A stretch of DNA of 38,504 nt from assembly GCA_902803685.1 (NCBI GenBank), contig CADCQR010000070.1, positions 1-38,504 of the forward strand, given 5' to 3'. Both the position numbers and the translations under genes were made by a program. The stretch comes from an uncultured Erysipelotrichaceae bacterium (GTDB lineage Bacteria; Bacillota_I; Bacilli_A; RF39; UBA660). Below, one piece after another: positions 25,137 through 33,283 of the stretch (positions within the stretch are counted from its first letter, which is position 1; every line of letters starts with the position of its first letter). The notes under the pieces were generated by a model. The model saw nothing but the letters and a program-made list of their open reading frames with translations. It had not been told where the DNA came from and did no database searches.

Positions 25137-25165
25137 ATTCTAACCCACTTTTTTAATAATTTCAA
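25137..25165 (-). promoter_or_regulatory. Sigma-A promoter of the T-box leader
   Basis: Minus-strand TTGAAA (25160-25165) and TAGAAT (25137-25142), spacer exactly 17. The -35 box overlaps the stop codon of the preceding gene. Transcription should start near 25130, which fits the length of the T-box leader. Confidence 0.7.
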
Positions 25166-26067
25166 CTACATGTTACATTAGTACTAGGTAAATCATTAAT
25201 TTTAGAAAATTTCTTTACTTTTTTAACACTTAAATTTTTACTATATAAAACATTTCTCAAACCATATTTTCCATCTGTTATAGTGACATAGTATTTATAC
25301 TTATTCTCCCCATCTGGAACAACTTTTACATATCCCTTAAAATAATCAAAAGTATATAGCGAAACAAAAGTATCATATTCATCACTAGAAAGATAAAAAG
25401 AAAAAATCATATCTTCACCATCTACGGATGATGAACAAGTTCCATTAGTCATTTGGTCGTCAATCTGTTCTACTATCTTATCAACTTGATTTAAATAATG
25501 TTTAGCCCTAAATGTAGTTACAAAATTAAAAATAAATTTATAATTAACTGCAGCTATTATTAAAACTACAATCATAAATAACTGAGAAATTCTCTTCTGT
25601 ATAATGTATCTTTTAGCATTAACTGATTGACCAATTTCGTTAGTTGCAGCCAGTTTAGCTTGTTTCTTAGCATTTCTTACATCTTCTTTTCTCTTCTGCT
25701 TCTTAGCAAAAGAAAAAATACCTTTGACAGAATTATTCTTATCATTCAAATAATTTAACTCACCGCAATGCATACAACACCTAGAAGATTCACGCATAGG
25801 TTGCCCACACTTCATACAATAAACATACCTTTCCTGACCATATGAATTATTATTAGAAGCATTCCCAATGTTATTTTGCCCAGGTGTCTGACTACTGCCA
25901 ACAGAAATCGATGACTGGTCTGTTAATTTCAAATTTTTAGATATATCGAAAGCAGTTTGAGTCGAAGTATTTCCATTAACATTAGAAGAATTATTCATCA
26001 GATTATTCTGATTATTAACTAAATTATTTTGCATTTGATTATTATTTTGATTATTTGATTGATTCAT
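25162..26067 (-). CDS. Zinc-ribbon membrane protein with Cys-flanked ectodomain
   Basis: No named family. 301 residues. An Asn/Gln-rich, disordered N terminus (1-80) contains little else. A zinc ribbon follows at about 84-101 (YCMKCGQPM then RCCMHCGELN), then a strongly basic region (about 115-160), one transmembrane helix (about 164-182) and an ectodomain of about 115 residues. The ectodomain opens with NGTCSSSVDG and closes with the terminal NVTCS, so a disulfide may staple its ends. Start ATG 26067 has TAGGGTGA upstream. It is a single-gene unit with a plausible promoter at 26089-26117. The layout matches the two zinc-ribbon proteins near 32-34 kb, which suggests one lineage-specific family. 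Confidence 0.82.
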   Translation of the reverse strand: MNQSNNQNNNQMQNNLVNNQNNLMNNSSNVNGNTSTQTAFDISKNLKLTDQSSISVGSSQTPGQNNIGNASNNNSYGQERYVYCMKCGQPMRESSRCCMHCGELNYLNDKNNSVKGIFSFAKKQKRKEDVRNAKKQAKLAATNEIGQSVNAKRYIIQKRISQLFMIVVLIIAAVNYKFIFNFVTTFRAKHYLNQVDKIVEQIDDQMTNGTCSSSVDGEDMIFSFYLSSDEYDTFVSLYTFDYFKGYVKVVPDGENKYKYYVTITDGKYGLRNVLYSKNLSVKKVKKFSKINDLPSTNVTCS

Positions 26068-26088
26068 AACATCACCCTACTTTATATT

Positions 26089-26117
26089 ATTGTACCACGT
26101 TCTAACCAATTAACCAA
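26089..26117 (-). promoter_or_regulatory. Possible promoter for the 25162-26067 gene
   Basis: Minus-strand TTGGTT (26112-26117) and TACAAT (26089-26094), spacer 17. An inverted repeat, TGATAGT-N6-ACTATCA (26131-26150), lies just upstream and might be an operator or a weak hairpin. Confidence 0.4.
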
Positions 26118-26130
26118 ATATATTAAATAT

Positions 26131-26150
26131 TGATAGTGTAAATACTATCA
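26131..26150. repeat. 7-bp inverted repeat upstream of a zinc-ribbon gene
   Basis: TGATAGT and ACTATCA are separated by six bases. It is not followed by a good T tract on the minus strand. On the plus strand a short T run follows, but no plus-strand gene precedes it. Confidence 0.5.
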
Positions 26151-26191
26151 CATTTTTACTTTATTTGAAGTAAACGCACTTTCCTTATAAA

Positions 26192-26212
26192 TTAAAAAAG
26201 CCTATTTGGCTT
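26192..26212 (-). terminator. Rho-independent terminator after spoVS
   Basis: Minus-strand AAGCC, loop AAATA, GGCTT, then TTTTAATTT. A short stem that overlaps the end of spoVS, but with a good T run. Confidence 0.7.
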
Positions 26213-26471
26213 CAATAATCAATTTAATAGCAGTCCGCTCTTCACCGTCAATAGAAATATCAGAAAAAGCAGGAATGCAAATTAAGTTTTTTCCAGAAGG
26301 AGCAACAAACCCCCGTGCTATCGCAATAGCTTTAATAGCTTGATTTAATGCTCCTGCTCCAACTGCTTGCATTTCAACAGTCCCTTTTTCTCTAATTATA
26401 TTAGCCAAAGCACCAGCTACTCTATTTGGGTTAGATTTACTACTTACTTTTAATGTTTCTATATTTATCAT
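26202..26471 (-). CDS. spoVS: Stage V sporulation protein S
   Basis: Small Alba-like protein, 89 residues, nearly the same as SpoVS of Bacillus by memory: LKVSSKSNPNRVAGALANII, then VGAGALNQAIKAIAIARGFV, then a PSGKNLICIPAF stretch and GEERTAIKLI. In Bacillus it affects septation and coat or cortex formation at stage V. The start is odd. The ATG at 26471 lies immediately after AAAGG, leaving almost no spacing, while the Bacillus protein begins at the position of the fourth residue here, where the codon is ATA (seven bases from AAAGG). I keep the ATG. With cotE, this is the second clear sporulation gene in the window. Confidence 0.95.
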   Translation of the reverse strand: MINIETLKVSSKSNPNRVAGALANIIREKGTVEMQAVGAGALNQAIKAIAIARGFVAPSGKNLICIPAFSDISIDGEERTAIKLIIEAK

Positions 26472-26531
26472 CCTTTCTTATACATTAAATCTTATGAAAG
26501 AATAATAATTTTAATACAAAAATATATAAAA

Positions 26532-27776
26532 TTAACTGTCCTTAGAATACCAAGTAGTAGCTATATAGCGCTTTTCAACTTCAACACCATCTTTCCAAAC
26601 ATGCAAATATGACTTATATCCTCGTTTTCCTATTTGAACAGACTCCGTTGTATATTCATATCCTCTCTTAGCATTGTGATTAGACCAAAATTCAACTGTG
26701 GCTTTTCCACCATTGGCATATGCCTTAATATATATTGGATAATCATAAGTATTTCTAAAAGACATGTCAACATACCAACCACTGGAATAACTTGCAACTG
26801 TCGCATCCAAACCTCCAGCAACATAAACACTCTTAGCAGCATGTGGATATCTATCAATTATTTCTAATCCGCCAATTAAGGCCGCATTATAAGTAGTAGT
26901 GGCAATTTGACAAACACCATTACCAACAAATTCATAATAAAAAACATAACCGTCTTTATTAAATGGCCCAGCATATTTATAATAAGAAAATACTTCTCCA
27001 GGCTCAACAACAACCCCGTTAATATAATTAAGTGCAGTATAAAGATTTTGAGCGCGGGCTCTTATATATGGATTAAACTCAGTAGTAAATGAAGAAACCA
27101 TAGTATCAATTTTTTCATAACTAGCATTACTATTAGCCTGTTCAAAAGAACCAACCAATTCTATCCTAGAATTATCAGCTATCCCCTCTGACAATTTAGA
27201 GATTATAATTTCATAAGACTTATCACAATCGAGATAAAAAGAATTAGTTCCTTTATCATACCTTACCCCAGAATCATCAGATACAAAATGTCCATCGACT
27301 TTTTGAACATCAACATTTTCTTTTAACTTTAATAAAAAATCATTGACGCTTTGATCATCATAACAAAACTCATAATCAAAAACTTTCTTTTTCTTAAAAA
27401 GAATCCTACCAAGTTTCTGAAAAAAATTCAATTTTTTTTGGTATTTATCTATTTCATTAACCATTTTATTTTTATCTAAAGAAAAGCCCATATCAGAATA
27501 TTTATAATTGTACTCATTACCGTTAACTACAAAAGCTATATTTCTAGCACCAATCATCTTATCAATAAAATCTAAAAACTCATCTAAAGAATCATAAGAA
27601 TACTCCCCAATTGTATATTGTTGTATATAAGAATTCGGAAAAATCACTCTATCATATTTATTTATTACATAGTTACAATATAAAATTAGAGAAAATAATA
27701 TAAAAACAAACATAGTTAATACAATGCTAATAATTGTTTTTCTCCTACTATAACTAAAACCCTTTTTAGCTTCCAT
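26532..27776 (-). CDS. VanW family envelope protein
   Basis: 414 residues from ATG 27776 (an ATG two codons earlier is too close to the GGTTGGG site). One N-terminal transmembrane helix (about 18-38) anchors an exported protein. Residues about 45-200 look like the peptidoglycan-binding domain often found before VanW, with YSDMGFSLDKNKM and a second partial copy. The VanW domain then starts near 245: VVEPGEVFSYYKYAGPFNKD, then VGNGVCQIATTTYNAALIGG, then a YPHAAKSVYVAGGLDATVA stretch. VanW is named from a glycopeptide-resistance cluster, but its reaction is unknown; no other van resistance gene is adjacent. It lies 12 bases after the SGNH-like membrane gene, so the two are probably co-transcribed. 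Confidence 0.93.
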   Translation of the reverse strand: MEAKKGFSYSRRKTIISIVLTMFVFILFSLILYCNYVINKYDRVIFPNSYIQQYTIGEYSYDSLDEFLDFIDKMIGARNIAFVVNGNEYNYKYSDMGFSLDKNKMVNEIDKYQKKLNFFQKLGRILFKKKKVFDYEFCYDDQSVNDFLLKLKENVDVQKVDGHFVSDDSGVRYDKGTNSFYLDCDKSYEIIISKLSEGIADNSRIELVGSFEQANSNASYEKIDTMVSSFTTEFNPYIRARAQNLYTALNYINGVVVEPGEVFSYYKYAGPFNKDGYVFYYEFVGNGVCQIATTTYNAALIGGLEIIDRYPHAAKSVYVAGGLDATVASYSSGWYVDMSFRNTYDYPIYIKAYANGGKATVEFWSNHNAKRGYEYTTESVQIGKRGYKSYLHVWKDGVEVEKRYIATTWYSKDS

Positions 27777-27788
27777 AAACATCCCAAC

Positions 27789-28907
27789 CTAAGCTTTTAA
27801 ATATTTTTTTATAATATCAGTAATTTTTTTATAACCTTCTTCAGAAATAATACATCCATCACTTACATAGTTTCTATTTAAATTTTCTTCATTCTTATCA
27901 TATAGAATCCTAAAAATGTCTATAAAAACAATATCATTTTTCTCGCAAAACTTCTCTATTTCAGCATTAGCTTTAATAATATATTCATTATCTTTACTAG
28001 TATCATCACAAACAGGATAAACAGATTCAATATATAAAATAGCACTAGGTCTATTTTCTTCAATATATAAAGCAATTTTTTTAAGATTATCAACAAAAAC
28101 TGATATATCATTATCATCATTCAATTCAATATTACCAAGTGAAAGAAAAACTTTAGACGGATTATATATATATATATTCTCACGCATACTTGATAATAAT
28201 TTACCAGATGTCATATCATCACTACTAACCTTAACAACATGCATTCCATACAAAAACTTTGACACATCATATCTGTCAGTATAAACATCCCCAATAAATA
28301 AATAATTATCATCTATAGAAGGTATCGTATTTTGAATATTATTCTTAACCAAATCTGGCTTCAAACCATCTCTTTTATAAACCTGTGGTATTTTAACTAC
28401 TACAATAACCAAAACAATCAGTGAAAGAAAAGTTAAGATACCAAAACCAACATATCTATTTAATAAAAATTTATATGGAAAAGAAAAATTAAAACGTGAC
28501 AAATCTAATTTATGTTTAATTGATGCATTAATATTCTTTTTTATTGTCTTTGCATTCTTGATTCTACCTTCTAAAAAACTAGTATCTAAAGAATCAACTT
28601 CCTCTAAACGACTTTTATCAAACTTAAATTCATATTCATTTGTTTTGTTTAAATCGGCATTATCTGATAAAATTTCTGAAGCTGAATAAGAATCTGTAAA
28701 TTCCAGTTGCTCTATATCATCATTACTATTAGAAGTAGCACTATTCTGAACCTTATCAATAGACGAAGTAGCCCCTACCTCTTCTATTTCATCAAGATTT
28801 ATTTTCTTAAAGTTGTTAGTCTTTTCAATTTCATCGACTATAGAATCAACCTTTTTTATTAACTCTTCATCTATCTTAGTGGCTGTCCTTTTACTTTTCT
28901 TGGCCAT
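27789..28907 (-). CDS. Membrane-anchored SGNH-hydrolase-like protein, probably inactive
   Basis: 372 residues from ATG 28907 (GAGAGG upstream). A charged cytoplasmic N terminus (1-140) is followed by one transmembrane helix (about 156-178) and an exported SGNH/GDSL-type domain. Its blocks can be followed: block I is LFIGDVYTDRY where active enzymes have GDS, so the nucleophile Ser is Val; VFLSLGNIELND fits block III; FIDIFRIL precedes the end; and the last block is VSDGCIISEEGYKKI where the family has DxxH, so the catalytic His is Ile. Both key residues are therefore missing and catalysis is unlikely. It precedes vanW by 12 bases; a binding or scaffold role at the wall is inference. Confidence 0.78.
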   Translation of the reverse strand: MAKKSKRTATKIDEELIKKVDSIVDEIEKTNNFKKINLDEIEEVGATSSIDKVQNSATSNSNDDIEQLEFTDSYSASEILSDNADLNKTNEYEFKFDKSRLEEVDSLDTSFLEGRIKNAKTIKKNINASIKHKLDLSRFNFSFPYKFLLNRYVGFGILTFLSLIVLVIVVVKIPQVYKRDGLKPDLVKNNIQNTIPSIDDNYLFIGDVYTDRYDVSKFLYGMHVVKVSSDDMTSGKLLSSMRENIYIYNPSKVFLSLGNIELNDDNDISVFVDNLKKIALYIEENRPSAILYIESVYPVCDDTSKDNEYIIKANAEIEKFCEKNDIVFIDIFRILYDKNEENLNRNYVSDGCIISEEGYKKITDIIKKYLKA

Positions 28908-28935
28908 ATTATACCTCTCACATTTCACTATCCAA

Positions 28936-28944
28936 ATTATACCA
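28936..28944 (-). promoter_or_regulatory. Extended -10 promoter for the SGNH-like/vanW unit
   Basis: Minus-strand TGGTATAAT, a TGN extension plus a perfect TATAAT (28936-28941). The -35 region is poor. It lies about 29 bases before the ATG at 28907. Confidence 0.5.
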
Positions 28945-29038
28945 TTTTATATTAAAATAAACTAAAAAAAGAAAACAAAATAATTCTCTTTTTACTTCTA
29001 ACCATATAAAAATGCATATACTTTACTATTACTTTACA

Positions 29039-29857
29039 CTAATTCATATTAGAAATCATATCTTCTAAATAGCAATTATCATAATATTGATTAAATACTA
29101 ACTTCATAACATACTTTTCAATAATCTTTTTTACTTCAATATCCGCTTTACGATAAGATATTCTTAAATACATTCCCAATTCCGGGTAATCATTGGTAAT
29201 ATCTATATTCAAATCATGAGTAACTTCTACAATTGATTTTATTATATAGAATGCCTGCTCATAATCTTTACAATCAACATATTTTTTAATTTCGCTAAAA
29301 TAATCATTATAAATAGTACAAATATCTTCTTTCAACAAGTAGTGATTGTAAAAGTTATTATAATAATAGTCATAGCTTTGTTTAGGAACATATTGAATAA
29401 ATGCATTTTCTAATTGCTCTTTATCTATGCATAAACAATCATCACAATCAACAGACTGTAAATATTTTTTTAGCTGATCTGCCGGAATCTTCCCTATTAA
29501 CTCATGCAAACTAACCGTTATTTTATCAACATAAGGCCTCAACTGTTCATCCACATATCTACCATTCTGTATAGCCAATAAAACTGCATACTCATGTGCA
29601 CAATTACCATCACAACCACAATTACAACTAAATATTAAGCCAGTTTCATCGTCATCAAATACACGAACAGTATATAAATCATCAGCTAAAACATCAGCTA
29701 CAAATACATTGTCAAGTTTTAATACTTCTTTAACACAATGATCATCATAACATTGTTGACCATTTGTAACCGCAACTTCGTCAAACAAACACTGATTATC
29801 ATCAACTATACTTTCATATCCACTATCTAGAGTTTCAACATCACAATTGCAAAACAT
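29039..29857 (-). CDS. SWIM zinc-finger protein
   Basis: 272 residues. A SWIM-type zinc finger is visible at about 81-92 (FSCNCGCDGNCAHEYAVLLA), matching C-x-C-x(n)-C-x-H. SWIM fingers usually sit N-terminal to SWI2/SNF2 helicases or in small partners of such proteins; here no helicase follows. The N terminus is very acidic with several cysteines (CNCDVE, QQCYDDHC). The C-terminal 170 residues are helical and Tyr/Asp-rich, with a further CDDCLC cluster. No signal or membrane segment. GGAGG precedes ATG at 29857. It has its own promoter within the end of the ABC permease gene. DNA or protein binding is inference. Confidence 0.8.
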   Translation of the reverse strand: MFCNCDVETLDSGYESIVDDNQCLFDEVAVTNGQQCYDDHCVKEVLKLDNVFVADVLADDLYTVRVFDDDETGLIFSCNCGCDGNCAHEYAVLLAIQNGRYVDEQLRPYVDKITVSLHELIGKIPADQLKKYLQSVDCDDCLCIDKEQLENAFIQYVPKQSYDYYYNNFYNHYLLKEDICTIYNDYFSEIKKYVDCKDYEQAFYIIKSIVEVTHDLNIDITNDYPELGMYLRISYRKADIEVKKIIEKYVMKLVFNQYYDNCYLEDMISNMN

Positions 29858-29880
29858 AAAACAACCTCCTACTATAAAAA

Positions 29881-29909
29881 ATTATAACATTAAAAATCCT
29901 CTTGTTCAA
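29881..29909 (-). promoter_or_regulatory. Promoter for the SWIM-finger gene
   Basis: Minus-strand TTGAAC (29904-29909) and TATAAT (29881-29886), spacer 17. The -35 box is inside the last codons of the ABC permease. Confidence 0.6.
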
Positions 29910-31545
29910 TTAAATTTTTTTCTGAAGACAAATATGTAATTAGGAATAAAACCATATTAAAAATTAACAACAAACACAAAGCAACTACAGTTATATCTTT
30001 AAAACAAAAATGAAAGTAAAACAAGATGTATGAGCCACCACAAAACAATACAAAAAGTAGTAAAGCAATCCCCATAACAACAAAAGTATTATAGTTTTCC
30101 CTTAATGAGTTAATCTCATCATCCCATACTAATTTTGGTTGAATAGAATCAACAAATAATCCAATCATACAAATCAATAGCACACATAAAACAGACACCA
30201 AATCAAATAATAAAATTTTGAACATACTAACTTTCAAAACTATAAAAAATATTGTTGTAAAAATAAATATACTACCAAAACTAACTATAAATGAAAAACT
30301 TAATTTTATAAGGCACTGTATTTTTAAAGAAATTGGAATATATTTAAGGAAATAAAAACTCTTTCCTTCCCTAGAAAAAGAAGATGAGGCGACACTATTT
30401 AAAGATGGAACTAAAATAGAAATTCCAAGTATAGTAATTAAAGACATTATTAAAAAATTATCAGTACTAGCCATACTAATTAATGATTTAAAAGTAATGG
30501 ACTTTATAGACAACTTATAAATTACATAAACAAATATCGGCCAAATAAAATTAATCAATATACAATTAACAAAAAAAACTGGGCTTCGAAACAAAATCTT
30601 AGATTCTTTAGATAAATATGAAATGAAAATATTTTTCTTTTCAATATGATTTATAAATTTATTATTTTCAAATACAGTATTAGTATTCCTACTAGTTAAA
30701 TCAATGACACCATCCAAATACAAAAAATTACCTAGAACAAATAAAGCTACTACAAATATAATGTTTATAACTATATAAGTCAAGAAATCAAAAAATGATA
30801 AGTTATAAATAGAATTAACAAAATATTTTATATGGGGAAATAACAGTTGCAACAAATTGAAAATGGAACGATTATCTGTTGCAATATTTTGAATATAATC
30901 TTCAAAATTAAAATCTTGCAAATTTAACATAAAAATGGCAAAAATAGATAATACAACAACAACAAATAATATACTACTTTTTCTAATAGTTTGTTTATTC
31001 TTTATATACTTAGAAAAATACATAATAACAATACTTATAAGCGCACAATATATCATCGATATAATAGGCAATGTAATAACACCTGCAACCCCAATCAAAA
31101 TATTAATAAAATTAAGCTTTAAAGCAAAAGAAAAACCTAATAGACTAGCAAAAAGTACAAAAAACTGCATAATATTCTCAATGACAAAACATGCACTTAA
31201 TTTCGAAGCTACAACAATATATGGCTTAATCGGTAATGCCAATATATTTTCAATATCGTCACTAAAATATAACTGATTTAAAACAACATTAAAACTAAAT
31301 ATAAAAGTAAAAACTGATATTAATACACACATAAGTTCAAAACCAACAGTAGGATATCCAATTTCATTAAACATACCAGTAACACCATAAACAAAAGTAC
31401 CACAGAATATAACAAATGGTAAAAAAATGAAAATCACAACAAAAAAGAGCAATATATTAAATAAAAGTCTTTTCTTTTTATCTTTAATATCACTCATAGC
31501 AATCGATCTTAAAAAAACTTTTAATAGAGAAAAATAGTTATTCAC
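29890..31545 (-). CDS. ABC transporter permease (exporter type)
   Basis: 551 residues with about 12 hydrophobic segments spread along the length and no extracellular domain, consistent with a large ABC-2-like exporter permease. No sequence family beyond that is clear. The start is GTG 31545, nine bases after GGAGG, and it overlaps the end of the ATPase gene by eight bases, so the two are a translationally coupled transporter pair. The ligand is unknown. Gene neighbours are lineage-specific membrane proteins; nothing points to an antibiotic or bacteriocin substrate. Confidence 0.87.
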   Translation of the reverse strand: MNNYFSLLKVFLRSIAMSDIKDKKKRLLFNILLFFVVIFIFLPFVIFCGTFVYGVTGMFNEIGYPTVGFELMCVLISVFTFIFSFNVVLNQLYFSDDIENILALPIKPYIVVASKLSACFVIENIMQFFVLFASLLGFSFALKLNFINILIGVAGVITLPIISMIYCALISIVIMYFSKYIKNKQTIRKSSILFVVVVLSIFAIFMLNLQDFNFEDYIQNIATDNRSIFNLLQLLFPHIKYFVNSIYNLSFFDFLTYIVINIIFVVALFVLGNFLYLDGVIDLTSRNTNTVFENNKFINHIEKKNIFISYLSKESKILFRSPVFFVNCILINFIWPIFVYVIYKLSIKSITFKSLISMASTDNFLIMSLITILGISILVPSLNSVASSSFSREGKSFYFLKYIPISLKIQCLIKLSFSFIVSFGSIFIFTTIFFIVLKVSMFKILLFDLVSVLCVLLICMIGLFVDSIQPKLVWDDEINSLRENYNTFVVMGIALLLFVLFCGGSYILFYFHFCFKDITVVALCLLLIFNMVLFLITYLSSEKNLIEQEDF

Positions 31546-32260
31546 CTTGGACTACCTCCATAAAAATATTTTCCAAATCATCTTGATTATACTCCTTCTT
31601 TAGCTGTGCCAATGTGCCAAAATATACAATTCTACCCCTATCAATAATCGCCACTTTGTCACACAATTTTTCGGCAATCTCTAAAACATGTGTAGAAAAG
31701 AACACTGTATTACCAGCTTTCGCATGCTCAACCATCATATTTTTAAGAACCAATGCACTTTTAGGATCCAATCCAATTAATGGTTCATCCAATATCCAAA
31801 CTTTAGGGCTATGTACAAGCGCAGCAACTACCATCATTTTTTGCCTATTACCATGAGAATACCCTTGCATAGGCTTGCCTAAAATATCAGCCAAATCAAA
31901 TTTTTTACTAAAATATTCAATTCGTTCTTTCCTAGTTTGCAAATCAACATTATATATATCAGCAATAAAATTAACAAACTCAAGACCAGTCAATCTTAGA
32001 AAAAGATCAGGATTATCAGATATATACCCTATCTTCTTTTTTGCTTCTAAAGAATCTTTAACTATATCTAATCCATCTATTTCAATATGCCCACTATCAG
32101 GTCTAATTATGCCAGTAAGCATCTTAATAAGAGTCGTTTTACCTGCACCATTCAATCCAATAAAACCAACTATTTCTCCTGAAGAAATATCTAGACTCAG
32201 ATTATCAATTGCCTTAATCTTATTATTATAAGTTTTACTAACACTATCAATCTTTATCAC
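31538..32260 (-). CDS. ABC transporter ATP-binding protein
   Basis: 240 residues. Walker A GLNGAGKTT (about 35-43), Q-loop region IGYISDNPDLF, signature YSHGNRQK (about 138-145, in place of LSGGQ), Walker B VWILDEPLIGLDP (about 158-170) and the switch His in STHVLE. The diverged signature YSHGNRQK is common in the exporter-type ABC group. Start GTG 32260 with AGGTGA nine bases upstream. It begins 10 bases after the zinc-ribbon gene at 32271-33272, so it may share that transcript. It energises the permease encoded next. Confidence 0.95.
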   Translation of the reverse strand: MIKIDSVSKTYNNKIKAIDNLSLDISSGEIVGFIGLNGAGKTTLIKMLTGIIRPDSGHIEIDGLDIVKDSLEAKKKIGYISDNPDLFLRLTGLEFVNFIADIYNVDLQTRKERIEYFSKKFDLADILGKPMQGYSHGNRQKMMVVAALVHSPKVWILDEPLIGLDPKSALVLKNMMVEHAKAGNTVFFSTHVLEIAEKLCDKVAIIDRGRIVYFGTLAQLKKEYNQDDLENIFMEVVQGE

Positions 32261-32270
32261 AAAATTTCAC

Positions 32271-33272
32271 CTATCTATTGTTATAATAGTCCATTTCTTG
32301 ACAAGCATAAGTACCGTTATCACCAATATAAGTTGCTTTAGTACCATCTTTATTAGTTACTAAGGTAAACTCGTATTTTTTCTTATAACCACTACTCAAG
32401 TTAGCAATAATAGTTATTTTATAAGTATATTTATCATTTGAAATATCATCTAAAGATAAAGCATATTTACCATCTTCATATGTTTCCCTTTGTTTATGAT
32501 GCTGAGTTACATACCTTCCATCACTATAAAAATCATACTGAAAATACGTACTCGAATCATTTGACAAATCATCATTTTTTGAACTTCCACATATCCAACT
32601 CTTATCAGTTATATAATTTGGATTTTCAGTCAAACTATATTTACTTTCCACATTTAGTTCTTTCTGGTCAACTTCGCCAGGAATCTTACCATAATTCTTT
32701 GAAGAAAAATATTTATAAGCAACTGCAATAAGCAGTACAATAAAAACTATTAAAACAACAAAGAAAACATACTTTAAAATAATCTCAGAATTAATCTTAC
32801 TTTTTTGAGTTTTATTATCACTGTCAGCAGCACCGCTTTGATCATCATTATCTGCAACAGCTAATTTATCTATATCCCCACTAGAATCGACAACATTAGA
32901 ACTATCATATTCTTCATCCTTAAAATCAACTAAATTTACCTTTTCCTCATCTTCCTCAAGAGAAGAAATGGCTTCAAACTTATCAAAATCAACACCACTT
33001 GTATCAAAAGTGCTATTAACATCATCAAAAGCATCAAAATTAATATCAAAACCGTCATTAGTAGTAGATGAATTATTGCTGTTGTTAAACAAATTATCAT
33101 CAACATTTGCAGAATTAACAATATCTGAATTGTCAAATGAATCGCTATTTTGATCCTTTTCTTCATTTTTGTCTTTATCTATCCCAGTAGTAGCAGATAC
33201 CAATGCTCCACAATTTAAACAAACAACATCATTCTCGCCTAGCTCAATACCACAACGATTACACTTACTCAT
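32271..33272 (-). CDS. Zinc-ribbon membrane protein, member 2 of a tandem pair
   Basis: 333 residues. The zinc ribbon is at the very N terminus (KCNRCGIELG then VCLNCGALV, residues 4-25). A long acidic Asp/Asn/Ser-rich linker (about 30-160) with repeated DVN/FD units follows, then one transmembrane helix (about 169-190) and an ectodomain. The ectodomain begins SWICGSSKNDD and ends NGTYACQEMDYY, so two cysteines bracket it. The upstream neighbour (33284-33853) has the same ribbon, helix and W-x-C ... C domain, pointing to tandem duplication with linker expansion. ATG at 33272 has GGAGGTG upstream, 11 bases after the neighbour's stop. Function unknown. Confidence 0.83.
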   Translation of the reverse strand: MSKCNRCGIELGENDVVCLNCGALVSATTGIDKDKNEEKDQNSDSFDNSDIVNSANVDDNLFNNSNNSSTTNDGFDINFDAFDDVNSTFDTSGVDFDKFEAISSLEEDEEKVNLVDFKDEEYDSSNVVDSSGDIDKLAVADNDDQSGAADSDNKTQKSKINSEIILKYVFFVVLIVFIVLLIAVAYKYFSSKNYGKIPGEVDQKELNVESKYSLTENPNYITDKSWICGSSKNDDLSNDSSTYFQYDFYSDGRYVTQHHKQRETYEDGKYALSLDDISNDKYTYKITIIANLSSGYKKKYEFTLVTNKDGTKATYIGDNGTYACQEMDYYNNR

Positions 33273-33283
33273 ATTATCACCTC

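Noticed and set aside
26630..26857. Overlapping minus-strand frame inside vanW
   Set aside because: It is a shadow frame within the well-supported VanW domain.
28970..29038. Terminator after the SWIM-finger gene
   Set aside because: AAAAAGAGAA and TTTTCTTTTT can pair only with mismatches and purely by A-U, so it is not convincing.
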